Made by a program: the position numbers and the translations under genes. A DNA stretch of 7,366 bases from Alysiella sp. (GTDB taxonomy: Bacteria; Pseudomonadota; Gammaproteobacteria; Burkholderiales; Neisseriaceae). The stretch is taken from assembly GCF_030525755.1 (NCBI RefSeq), contig NZ_JAUNEC010000066.1, forward strand, positions 1-7,366. Direction: 5' to 3'. The notes beneath the pieces are model-generated. The model did not search any database. It was not told the origin of the DNA and saw only the letters and a program-made list of their open reading frames with translations. Of the stretch, positions 1 to 5,719 are shown piece after piece; positions within the stretch are counted from its first letter, which is position 1, and every line of letters begins with the position of its first letter.

Positions 1-19
1 CAAATTTTTCCTTAGCCAT
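1..19 (-). CDS. tuf: Elongation factor Tu, first six codons (cut by left edge)
   Basis: Reading the minus strand from 19, the codons give Met-Ala-Lys-Glu-Lys-Phe and then the first base of the next codon. MAKEKF is the standard start of betaproteobacterial EF-Tu, the GTPase that delivers aminoacyl-tRNA to the ribosome. A good Shine-Dalgarno, AAGGA at 29-33 (minus), lies nine bases before the ATG, which supports a real and highly expressed start. The long leader with its own promoter fits a separately transcribed tuf copy. It is not the copy directly behind fusA, because the upstream gene here is rnhB. Only six residues are visible, so the identity rests on a short match plus context. Confidence 0.68.
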
Positions 20-83
20 GAGCTAAATTCCTTATAAAGAACAAGTTAAAAGAACAGTATTGGGATATACCTAACACAAAAAC

Positions 84-111
84 AGGGCGATGAATTAATT
101 GCCACCACCCT
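84..111 (-). promoter_or_regulatory. Leader hairpin of tuf, possible attenuator or terminator
   Basis: The minus-strand RNA folds into an uninterrupted 10-bp stem, AGGGUGGUGG with UCAUCGCCCU, around an 8-nt loop. Three pairs are G-U, so the stem forms only in minus-strand RNA; the plus-strand copy has A-C mismatches there. It is followed at once by GUUUUUGU, the layout of an intrinsic terminator. It lies between the predicted tuf promoter and the tuf start, so it could be a leader attenuator, or it could end rnhB readthrough. The pairing is seen in the sequence; the function is inferred. Confidence 0.45.
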
Positions 112-132
112 AAAATCAATCATGAATTGGTA

Positions 133-161
133 ATTATGACTTGTTTTCACAAAAAAATCAA
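133..161 (-). promoter_or_regulatory. Predicted sigma-70 promoter for tuf
   Basis: On the minus strand, TTGATT (156-161) and CATAAT (133-138) are separated by exactly 17 bases, matching the consensus at 4/6 and 5/6. The predicted start near 126 gives a leader of about 107 nt before the EF-Tu ATG, with the hairpin at 84-111 inside it. The -35 box overlaps a weak AT-rich inverted repeat, AAATCAA/TTGATTT (155-161 with 171-177). Confidence 0.5.
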
Positions 162-180
162 GCAAATTGATTGATTTGGT

Positions 181-203
181 GTGTTTCAGGCTGCCTGAAA
201 CAC
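181..203 (-). terminator. Uptake-sequence palindrome behind rnhB, probable terminator
   Basis: GTGTTTCAGG-CTG-CCTGAAACAC is a perfect 10-bp stem with a 3-nt loop, starting 11 bases after the rnhB stop. Its core, TTCAGGCTGCCTGAA (185-199), contains AGGCTGCCTGAA on the plus strand (188-199) and AGGCAGCCTGAA on the minus strand (185-196). Inverted uptake sequences commonly serve as terminators in Neisseriaceae. No T-run follows the stem directly; the nearest lies around 151-157 on the minus strand, so termination strength is uncertain. Confidence 0.55.
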
Positions 204-214
204 AATATACACCA

Positions 215-835
215 TCATGCCTGCTGTTTTTCCTGCAACAAAATCGCTTTCACGGGCGCAAAATCTTGACGGTGTTCAGGCAACACACCATATTGCTGCA
301 AAGCAGCCAAATGCGCCGCTGTACCATAACCCTTATGCTTATCAAAACCATATTGGGGAAAACGCGCATGCAACGCATACATTTCCGCATCGCGTGCGGT
401 TTTCGCCAAAATAGATGCAGCCGCAATTTGGGCAATTTGGGCATCGCCTTTGATGACCGCTTGAGCAGACACACCCAGATCAGGTGGTATGCGGTTGCCA
501 TCTACCCACACCTTTTCAGGCAACCTATTTAAACCCTGCACGGCGCGGCGCATGGCAAGCATGGTGGCATGCAAAATATTCAACTGTGTAATCTCGGCAG
601 GACTGGCATAAGCCACACACCAAGCCCTTGCCTGCTGCTTAATCAACACTGCCAAAACATCGCGCTTTTTTTCGGTTAATTTTTTGGAATCGTTTAAACT
701 GGGCAAATCAAAATGTTCAGGCAGCATTACGGCTGCTGCAAACACGCTACCCACCAAGCAACCACGCCCCGCTTCATCTACACCAGCGTGATTTACCCCA
801 ATCAAAGGCTTCAATGTCCAACCGTTCATTTTCAT
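215..835 (-). CDS. rnhB: Ribonuclease HII
   Basis: RNase HII cleaves the RNA strand of RNA-DNA hybrids and removes single ribonucleotides misincorporated into DNA. The 206-residue product is close to the usual size of about 200. The four acidic metal-binding residues of the family are all visible: Asp20 and Glu21 in the DEAGRG motif (20-25), Asp112 in VDGN and Asp131 in KGD. The AASILAKTARD helix (139-149) and the YGFDKHKGYGT motif are also typical. The ATG at 835 gives the short N-terminus before DEAGRG expected for the family; an in-frame ATG two codons later is an alternative start. The Shine-Dalgarno is weak (GAGA region upstream). The gene runs toward tuf and ends just before an uptake-sequence palindrome. 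lpxB, its common neighbour, lies on the same strand but is separated by a plus-strand gene. Confidence 0.95.
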   Translation of the reverse strand: MKMNGWTLKPLIGVNHAGVDEAGRGCLVGSVFAAAVMLPEHFDLPSLNDSKKLTEKKRDVLAVLIKQQARAWCVAYASPAEITQLNILHATMLAMRRAVQGLNRLPEKVWVDGNRIPPDLGVSAQAVIKGDAQIAQIAAASILAKTARDAEMYALHARFPQYGFDKHKGYGTAAHLAALQQYGVLPEHRQDFAPVKAILLQEKQQA

Positions 836-878
836 ATTTATGTCTCAATCACAATTTCATCACCAATCCATAAGGTTT

Positions 879-890
879 TTCAGGCAGCCC
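879..890 (-). repeat. Near-match DNA uptake sequence (11/12)
   Basis: TTCAGGCAGCCC differs by one base from the reverse complement of AGGCTGCCTGAA. It lies in the divergent gap between rnhB and the binding-protein gene, just upstream of the latter's promoter. Other 11/12 copies lie inside genes at 515-526, 716-727 (both in rnhB) and 2944-2955 (in lpxB). Such decayed copies are expected in a genome rich in uptake sequences. Confidence 0.6.
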
Positions 891-900
891 AAGCTCAATT

Positions 901-929
901 TTGACTGTTTCCATACAATAATTTACAAT
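901..929 (+). promoter_or_regulatory. Sigma-70 promoter of the binding-protein gene
   Basis: TTGACT (901-906) and TACAAT (924-929) are each 5/6 matches to the consensus and are exactly 17 bases apart. The predicted start near 936 gives a leader of about 88 nt before the ATG at 1024. This is the best-looking promoter in the window and shows that the gene is transcribed by itself. Confidence 0.65.
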
Positions 930-952
930 ATTTTAACAAAATTACCATCTCT

Positions 953-980
953 TTTGAAAGCCATTCAATAATCTTTCAAA
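953..980 (+). promoter_or_regulatory. Inverted repeat in the leader of the binding-protein gene
   Basis: TTTGAAAG (953-960) and CTTTCAAA (973-980) form a perfect 8-bp inverted repeat with a 12-nt spacer. It sits after the predicted transcription start and before the coding region. It could be a repressor operator or an AT-rich leader hairpin. No known binding motif is recognised. Confidence 0.35.
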
Positions 981-1023
981 CCAACTTTCCCCACCTCTTA
1001 ATTTAAAACATGGAAACCACATC

Positions 1024-1929
1024 ATGAAAATCAAACTTCTGGCAGCTTGCTTGCTCTCGTGCTTGACCATCGCCGCCTGTTCGCAGTCCGACACCACCAA
1101 ACAACAAGAAACCCAAACCATTGCGGCATCTTCCACCCATGTTGCCAATACCGCCACAGCTGAAGCGGTGAACCACAACCCCGACTGGCCCAGCTACCTT
1201 GCTACTACCGATGCCACAAACGCACCATATGAATTACACGATACCAAAGGTGGCATAATTGGTTTTGATGCAGATTTAATCCAAGCCATTGCAAAACAAG
1301 AGCAATTTAATGTACAAATTATCTCACAACCTTGGGACGGCATCTTCAAATCTTTAAACAGCAATCAAAATCACATTTTGATTGCCCCTTTAACCATCAC
1401 ACCTGAACGCAGTGAACAGGTAACATTTACCATTCCTTATATTTATCCCACCCGTACAGCCTATTTGCTGCCTGAAACCGCAGAACGTTTGGGCATACGC
1501 GATTATGCCGATTTACCCAAAGCCAGCAGCATTGCCGCCAAAGGCAAAACCACCAATGTTAGCTCATTGGAAGCTGATTTTGGTGCAGAAAACCTGAAAA
1601 TCAAAGGAATGGATTCCCAATATTTGGCGTTTGCCGACATGATACGCAAACAAAGTGATGTGGCTTTTGGTGATACCGCCGTTTTGCAATACCATGCCAC
1701 ATCGGTAAAAGACACCAATTTTGTCAAAATTGAACAACCTTTAAAAATACCTGTAGAAGCAGGTTTTGCGGTGAAAAAAGGCAATACGGAATTGGCTGCC
1801 AAACTTAATTCAGGCTTGAAAAAAGTGGTTGTCAATGGCGAATACCGCCGCATTGCAATTAAATGGTTTGGCGAAGATTTGGGTAACAAAATTGCCAACA
1901 CCACAGAAGCACATATGAAAATCAAATAA
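1024..1929 (+). CDS. Amino-acid ABC transporter substrate-binding lipoprotein (family 3)
   Basis: This is a periplasmic, lipid-anchored binding protein that should capture a polar amino acid and hand it to an ABC importer. Residues 1-19 form a lipoprotein signal peptide: MKIK, a hydrophobic stretch, and the lipobox I-A-A-C with the modified Cys19. A low-complexity linker of about 30 residues rich in Ser, Thr, Gln and Ala follows. The family-3 solute-binding fold starts near residue 55, with the motifs ATTDATNAPYE, GGIIGFDADL, WDGIF and LTITPER. Arg129 corresponds to the arginine that grips the ligand carboxylate, and Asp218 (AFGDTAV) lies where the family binds the amino group. The specific substrate cannot be told. 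The Shine-Dalgarno is weak (GGAAA, 1012-1016), but the ATG is fixed by the signal peptide. The gene has its own promoter and terminator and no permease or ATPase beside it. The C-terminal tail after WFGEDL ends in MKIK, repeating the N-terminus. Confidence 0.9.
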   Translation: MKIKLLAACLLSCLTIAACSQSDTTKQQETQTIAASSTHVANTATAEAVNHNPDWPSYLATTDATNAPYELHDTKGGIIGFDADLIQAIAKQEQFNVQIISQPWDGIFKSLNSNQNHILIAPLTITPERSEQVTFTIPYIYPTRTAYLLPETAERLGIRDYADLPKASSIAAKGKTTNVSSLEADFGAENLKIKGMDSQYLAFADMIRKQSDVAFGDTAVLQYHATSVKDTNFVKIEQPLKIPVEAGFAVKKGNTELAAKLNSGLKKVVVNGEYRRIAIKWFGEDLGNKIANTTEAHMKIK

Positions 1930-1951
1930 ACCATACAAAACAATCTACTAA

Positions 1952-1992
1952 AATACGACAACGCCGAAATTCATCTTTGGCGTTGTCGTATT
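1952..1992. terminator. Strong intrinsic terminator after the binding-protein gene
   Basis: AATACGACAACGCC (1952-1965) pairs perfectly with GGCGTTGTCGTATT (1979-1992), a 14-bp stem. In plus-strand RNA it can extend by three more pairs around a 7-nt loop. It starts 22 bases after the stop codon. The plus side is followed by GGGTTTTG, and on the minus side the stem is followed by TTTTAG, so it may act in both directions between this gene and lpxB. Confidence 0.8.
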
Positions 1993-2044
1993 GGGTTTTG
2001 ATGGTCAAAATGTATTGCTGCACAGTGTGGTACTCACACCCTTT

Positions 2045-2061
2045 TTTCAGGCTGCCTGAAA
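2045..2061. repeat. DNA uptake sequence palindrome (both dialects)
   Basis: TTTCAGG-CTG-CCTGAAA is a 7-bp stem. It contains AGGCTGCCTGAA on the plus strand (2049-2060) and AGGCAGCCTGAA on the minus strand (2046-2057). It lies outside genes, without an obvious T-tail on either side, so a role in uptake is more likely than termination here. Confidence 0.85.
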
Positions 2062-2159
2062 CAAAGTTCTGCGTAGCAAAAATCAATAATCAGTATACTA
2101 AACGATGGATGCAAGTACCCACACTGCATCAAATTTTAATTTAAAACAAATTATATGTG

Positions 2160-2257
2160 TCGTTGAATTGAAAAAGTACTACGGCGTTGCCAACACCCTG
2201 ATGTACTACTGTACACAGCCCTCTCTGTCGCCTTGTATTGCTTTTTCACTTTTACGA
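2160..2257. mobile_element. Correia-like miniature repeat element (MITE-like)
   Basis: Imperfect terminal inverted repeats bound this roughly 98-bp block. The left arm (2160-2186) and the reverse complement of the right arm (2229-2257) agree at 22 of 27 positions with one 2-base gap, including TCGT, TGAAAAAG, TAC and GGCG. The interior carries ACGGCGTTGCC, GTACTACTGTAC and TCGCCTTGT. From memory these resemble, in order, interior segments of the neisserial Correia element (CREE/NEMIS). The classic TATAGTGGATTAA ends are absent and the centre is much shorter, so this is either a deleted derivative or a related family. No clear target duplication was found. Confidence 0.55.
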
Positions 2258-2352
2258 ATATCATGGTCGTTAAAATCAGAATTTAAAAATCCATATTCAC
2301 AAGATTGATAGATGCGTTTTTATTGCAAAATCATGCAAATACAAGGTGAATT

Positions 2353-3504
2353 TTAATTAACCACAATCTGCGCCAAAACCGCATCAGCTGCCAGTTTATC
2401 TGTGTCTTGTAACAACATTTCATGCAGCTGTCTGAAATCCTGTTCCAATTGGGCAATTTTTTCAGGCTGCCTGTACCAGTCCAACAGTGCCGCTGCCAAT
2501 TTTTCGGGTGTGGCATCATGTTGCAATAATTCGGGTACAACGGATTTGTTCAACAAAATATTTGGTAAACCCACATAAGGCACTTTGATTTTGTGTCTGA
2601 CCAAATGGTAAGTGAGCGGCGAAATTTTGTAGCTGATGACCATCGGGCGTTTGCACAATGCCACTTCTAACGTGGCTGTGCCACTGGTTACCAACACCAC
2701 ATCAGCAGCAGTACACGCCAAATCGGTTTTGGCTGCCTGTAAACGAATGGGCAGTTTTTCAAATTCAGGTTGCGCCAAATGATGTTGTAAACGGCTGCGT
2801 GTGGCAGCAGTTGGATAAGGTACGATAAATTGGGCATCGGGTAATTCGCGCAACAGCAGTTGTATGGTGCGAAAAAAAGTCGGCGCCATATAATCAATTT
2901 CGCTGACACGACTGCCTGGCAACACAGCAAACACAGGCACATTTTCAGGCAGCTTTAAGCGTTCGCGTGCCACCATTTTATCAGCATTTATTGGTAATTT
3001 TTGTGCCAAAGGGTGTCCCACAAACAAGGCTTGTCCACCTGCCGCTTGGTACAAAGGGGCTTCCATAGGAAATAAACACAAAACTTGATTCACTTGTTGC
3101 ACAATGGTTTTTACACGCCCTTGTTTCCATGCCCAAACGGACGGCGAAACATAATGCACGGTCGGTATGCCAGCAGATTTGAGTTGAGCAGCAACACCCA
3201 AATTGAAATCAGGTGCATCAATACCCACAAACACATTGGGGCGAATGTGCAACAATTTTGCCACCAATTCACGACGGATTTTCAGAATTTCAGGCAGCCT
3301 TTTGATGACTTCCACATAGCCACGCACCGCCAACTTTTCTTGGTCAAACAGACTTTGACAGCCTGCGGCAATCATCAAGGGACCACCAATACCAATGAAT
3401 TGAGCATCGGGGCGTTGCTTTTTAATGGCTTCAATCAAATGTGCGCCGAGCAAATCACCCGATGCTTCACCTGCACACAGGGCAATGGTTAAAGTTAAGT
3501 TCAT
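2353..3504 (-). CDS. lpxB: Lipid-A-disaccharide synthase
   Basis: LpxB is a GT19 glycosyltransferase on the cytoplasmic face of the inner membrane. It joins UDP-2,3-diacylglucosamine to lipid X to make the disaccharide core of lipid A. The 383 residues match the usual length. Visible family motifs in order are AGEASGDLLGAHL (11-23), GIGGPLM (38-44), GIDAPDFNLG (94-103), HYVSPSVWAWKQGR (117-130), FVGHPLAQ (161-168), LPGSRVSEI (195-203, Arg199 in the conserved PGSR), VTSGTATLE (272-280) and VPYVGLPN (308-315). The ATG at 3504 places the AGEASGD loop about ten residues in, as expected. The Shine-Dalgarno is weak, and an out-of-frame ATG lies seven bases upstream. An exact Kingella-type uptake sequence (2461-2472) and an exact Simonsiella-type one (3289-3300) lie inside the coding region. 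lpxA, fabZ and lpxD are not nearby. Confidence 0.96.
   Translation of the reverse strand: MNLTLTIALCAGEASGDLLGAHLIEAIKKQRPDAQFIGIGGPLMIAAGCQSLFDQEKLAVRGYVEVIKRLPEILKIRRELVAKLLHIRPNVFVGIDAPDFNLGVAAQLKSAGIPTVHYVSPSVWAWKQGRVKTIVQQVNQVLCLFPMEAPLYQAAGGQALFVGHPLAQKLPINADKMVARERLKLPENVPVFAVLPGSRVSEIDYMAPTFFRTIQLLLRELPDAQFIVPYPTAATRSRLQHHLAQPEFEKLPIRLQAAKTDLACTAADVVLVTSGTATLEVALCKRPMVISYKISPLTYHLVRHKIKVPYVGLPNILLNKSVVPELLQHDATPEKLAAALLDWYRQPEKIAQLEQDFRQLHEMLLQDTDKLAADAVLAQIVVN
2461..2472 (-). repeat. DNA uptake sequence, Kingella type, inside lpxB
   Basis: TTCAGGCTGCCT is the exact reverse complement of AGGCAGCCTGAA. It lies in the 3' part of lpxB and is translated without disturbing the protein. 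Confidence 0.8.
3289..3300 (-). repeat. DNA uptake sequence, Simonsiella type, inside lpxB
   Basis: TTCAGGCAGCCT is the exact reverse complement of AGGCTGCCTGAA. On the coding strand it specifies RLPEI (69-73), part of a conserved stretch of LpxB. Confidence 0.8.
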
Positions 3505-3601
3505 TTTTCATACCAGCAATCAGGCTGAAATCTTTGTTCAACCCCATTCAACACCGTCATTAACATTCAAGAATAAAAGATATTGTGGATTAAACAAAAG
3601 T

Positions 3602-3644
3602 TTCAGGCTGCCTGAAAGGCATGGTCTCTGCGTTCAGGCAGCCT
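3602..3644 (-). terminator. Paired uptake-sequence terminator after the oppF-type gene
   Basis: AGGCTGCCTGAA (3605-3616) and TTCAGGCAGCCT (3633-3644) form a perfect 12-bp stem with a 16-nt loop, starting nine bases after the ATPase stop codon. Behind the stem the minus strand reads GAAACTTTTG, a modest T-run. The left copy is itself a 15-base palindrome (3602-3616) holding both uptake dialects and can fold alone. Inverted uptake pairs behind genes are the classic neisserial terminator arrangement. The plus side also has a T-run (ATTTGTTTTT), so it may stop transcription in both directions. Confidence 0.7.
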
Positions 3645-3652
3645 ATTTGTTT

Positions 3653-4624
3653 TTACGCGTCAATCTCTTCCAATCGCAAACATGCCACTTTTCGTCCTTG
3701 CCACTCGCGCAATTCAGGTTCGGTTTGGGCGCATTGCGCGTTGGCATGGGGGCAACGCTGATGCAAAGCACAACCCGTTGGCGGATTCAGCGGACTGGGT
3801 AATTCGCCTTCCAAAGTCAATTTAGTTTTGTGTCCGTTTACGCTGGGGGCAGCGGAAAGCAAGGCTTGCGTGTAAGGGTGTTGTGGCGCATCAAACAAAG
3901 CATCACGGCTGCCGTGTTCCACCACTTTGCCCAAATACATTACCACCACTTCATCGGCAACGTGTTGTACCACCGACAAATTATGCGAAATAAACACATA
4001 AGCCGTGTGAAATTCGTCTTGCAAATCCATAAACAAATTCAACACTTGCGCTTGAATGGACACGTCCAAAGCGGAAGTCGGTTCGTCTGCCACCACGATT
4101 TTCGGATTCAACATCATCGCCCTTGCCAAAGCAATACGCTGACGTTGCCCACCCGAAAACATATGCGGATAACGCTGGGCATGTTCAGGACGCAAACCGA
4201 CTTTTTTCATCATTTCCACCACTTTTTCGTGTTTTTCGGCACGAGATAATTTGGTATGAATGGTTAAAGGTTCGGCTAATTGGTATTCAATGGTTTGACG
4301 CGGATTTAAACTGCCATACGGATTTTGAAACACCATCTGAATTTCGGTACGCAAATGTTTTAATTGCGATTTGCTTAATTTGGCGGTTGGCGCGTTGTTG
4401 ATGAACAATTCGCCTGAACTGGGCGGTTCAATCAAGGTTAATTGCCGTGCCAAAGTGGATTTGCCACAACCCGATTCACCCACAATCGCCAATGTTTTGC
4501 CTGCCTGCAAAGTAAACGACACGCCGTTTAAGGCTTTGACGTATTTTTTTGCTTTGCCTAAACCTTGTGAAACAGGATAATATCTTGCCAAGTTTTTGGC
4601 TTCTAAAACAATGTTTTCACTCAT
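3653..4624 (-). CDS. Oligopeptide/dipeptide ABC transporter ATP-binding protein, OppF/DppF type
   Basis: This is the second ATPase of a peptide importer, hydrolysing ATP at the inner membrane to drive uptake. From the chosen start it has 323 residues: Walker A GESGCGKS (49-56), Q-loop Gln100 in VFQNPYGSLNPR, signature SGGQRQR (157-163), Walker B IVVADEP (176-182) and H-loop His214. The C-terminal oligopeptide-transporter extension begins at HPYTQALL (249-256) and carries four cysteines (285, 291, 298, 315) in the pattern usual for this subfamily. The frame stays open upstream to 4747, but the ATG at 4622-4624 is preferred: it follows a strong AGGAG (4632-4636) at seven bases, gives the normal N-terminus, and overlaps the TGA of the preceding gene as ATGA. 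That overlap implies translational coupling. Opp and Dpp versions cannot be told apart here. Confidence 0.93.
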   Translation of the reverse strand: MSENIVLEAKNLARYYPVSQGLGKAKKYVKALNGVSFTLQAGKTLAIVGESGCGKSTLARQLTLIEPPSSGELFINNAPTAKLSKSQLKHLRTEIQMVFQNPYGSLNPRQTIEYQLAEPLTIHTKLSRAEKHEKVVEMMKKVGLRPEHAQRYPHMFSGGQRQRIALARAMMLNPKIVVADEPTSALDVSIQAQVLNLFMDLQDEFHTAYVFISHNLSVVQHVADEVVVMYLGKVVEHGSRDALFDAPQHPYTQALLSAAPSVNGHKTKLTLEGELPSPLNPPTGCALHQRCPHANAQCAQTEPELREWQGRKVACLRLEEIDA

Positions 4625-5622
4625 GCGTTTTCTCCTGTGGTTGTGGCTGTTCGGCTTGGAGTTTGCGTGTGTATGCAACGAACCATGCCGCGTTCGTGTG
4701 ATTGAACAGGCGGCGGCGTATGGCAACGCTCTTTCACATACGGACAACGCGGCGACAACAAACAGCCCTGTGGTCGGTCGTATTGACTCGGCACAACACC
4801 TGGCAAACTGTGCAAGCGTTTCTGCCCAATGGACAATTCAGGAATCGCCGCCAACAAAGCCTGCGTATAAGGGTGAGCGGGATTTTGGAAAATATACGGA
4901 ACGTGATTGGTTTCAATTACTTGCCCTGCATACATCACGGCAACATCACGTGCATTTTCCGCCACCAAGCCCAAATCATGCGTAATCAAAATCATCGCCA
5001 TGTTTTTTTCAGCTTGCAATTTCGCCAGTAAAGCCATAATTTGCGCCTGAACCGTAACGTCCAAAGCCGTAGTTGGCTCGTCCGCAATCAACAATTTCGG
5101 CTCACACGCAATCGCCATCGCAATCATCACGCGCTGACTCATGCCTCCCGAAAGCTGGTGTGGGTAGACTTTCAGGCGGTTTTTCGCATCTGGAATTTCC
5201 ACCAATTCCAATAATTCCAACACACGCTTTCTCGCCGCATCACCTTTCAAACCCAAATACGCTTTCAACACTTCCGTGATTTGCGTTTCAATCGTGAAAC
5301 TGGGGTTCAAACTCGTCATCGCGTCTTGGAAAATCATGGAAATGTCTTTACCGATGATGTCGCGTTTTTGCTTGGCGGCCATGGTTTGCAAATCTTTATT
5401 GTCAAACAAAATCTTGTCCGCTGTAATGGTCGCTGAACTGGGCAACAAACCCATCAGGGCCATCATCGTAACCGATTTGCCCGAACCCGATTCGCCTACC
5501 ACCGCCAAAACCTGACCCTGATTGAGTCGAAACGAAACATTGTCCACCGCACGAAACGCACGTTCGCCCTTACCAAAAGTAACGGCTAAATTATCAATTT
5601 GCAAAAGAGAGGTTGTGTTCAT
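4621..5622 (-). CDS. Oligopeptide/dipeptide ABC transporter ATP-binding protein, OppD/DppD type
   Basis: This is the first ATPase of the peptide-importer pair, 333 residues, close to the usual 330. Visible motifs are Walker A GESGSGKS (43-50), Q-loop Gln99 in IFQDAMTSLNP, signature LSGGMSQR (157-164), Walker B LLIADEP (177-183), D-loop ALDV and H-loop His215. The SGGMSQR signature and IFQDAMTSLNP loop are typical of the D subunit rather than the F subunit. The C-terminal extension starts at HPYTQALLAAIP and has cysteines at 287, 293, 300 and 316. The ATG at 5622 has AAGGA about 12 bases upstream, a rather long spacing. The stop codon overlaps the next ATPase start. No binding-protein or permease gene lies upstream; the neighbouring 445 bases contain no intact gene. 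The plus-strand binding protein at 1024 belongs to a different family and is not its partner. Confidence 0.93.
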   Translation of the reverse strand: MNTTSLLQIDNLAVTFGKGERAFRAVDNVSFRLNQGQVLAVVGESGSGKSVTMMALMGLLPSSATITADKILFDNKDLQTMAAKQKRDIIGKDISMIFQDAMTSLNPSFTIETQITEVLKAYLGLKGDAARKRVLELLELVEIPDAKNRLKVYPHQLSGGMSQRVMIAMAIACEPKLLIADEPTTALDVTVQAQIMALLAKLQAEKNMAMILITHDLGLVAENARDVAVMYAGQVIETNHVPYIFQNPAHPYTQALLAAIPELSIGQKRLHSLPGVVPSQYDRPQGCLLSPRCPYVKERCHTPPPVQSHERGMVRCIHTQTPSRTATTTGENA

Positions 5623-5641
5623 TTTTGTGTTGTTTCCTTTT

Positions 5642-5656
5642 TTCAGGCTGCCTGAA
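5642..5656. repeat. DNA uptake sequence palindrome (both dialects)
   Basis: TTCAGGCTGCCTGAA contains AGGCTGCCTGAA on the plus strand (5645-5656) and AGGCAGCCTGAA on the minus strand (5642-5653). It lies 20 bases upstream of the oppD-type start codon, next to the putative Shine-Dalgarno, so in mRNA it would form a small stem close to the ribosome binding site. Confidence 0.85.
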
Positions 5657-5719
5657 CATCATTTTGATGTGTTTCAGACTGCTTTTCAGTACACGGTAAT
5701 TGGGCGAACCTTAAATAAA

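Larger units (their letters stand above)
1993..2352. other. Gene-free gap between the binding-protein gene and lpxB
   Basis: No convincing gene is present. From left to right the gap holds a short GTGTG/CACAC repeat around 2025-2040, an uptake-sequence palindrome (2045-2061), a GATGCA/TGCATC inverted repeat (2108-2113 with 2125-2130), AT-rich sequence, the Correia-like element (2160-2257), and about 95 bases leading to the lpxB stop. No clear T-tailed terminator for lpxB was seen next to its stop codon. Confidence 0.6.

Noticed and set aside
1..214. A tRNA gene upstream of tuf, as found beside some tuf copies
   Set aside because: No cloverleaf, T-loop GTTCGA-type motif or CCA end is visible on either strand.
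1503..1961. 152-residue minus-strand open frame opposite the binding-protein gene
   Set aside because: It is a shadow of a clearly coding frame and has no domain features of its own.
2108..2130. GATGCA/TGCATC inverted repeat as a terminator
   Set aside because: Only six pairs with an 11-base loop and no T-tail directly behind it.
2105..2308. 67-residue plus-strand open frame in the gap before lpxB
   Set aside because: It runs straight through the Correia-like element, has no Shine-Dalgarno, and its composition is not protein-like. The minus frame over the same stretch is equally open.
4625..4747. Upstream extension of the oppF-type gene to an ATG at 4747
   Set aside because: It would add 41 residues without similarity to the family and overlap the preceding gene by over 120 bases. 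The ATG at 4624 has a strong Shine-Dalgarno and an ATGA overlap.
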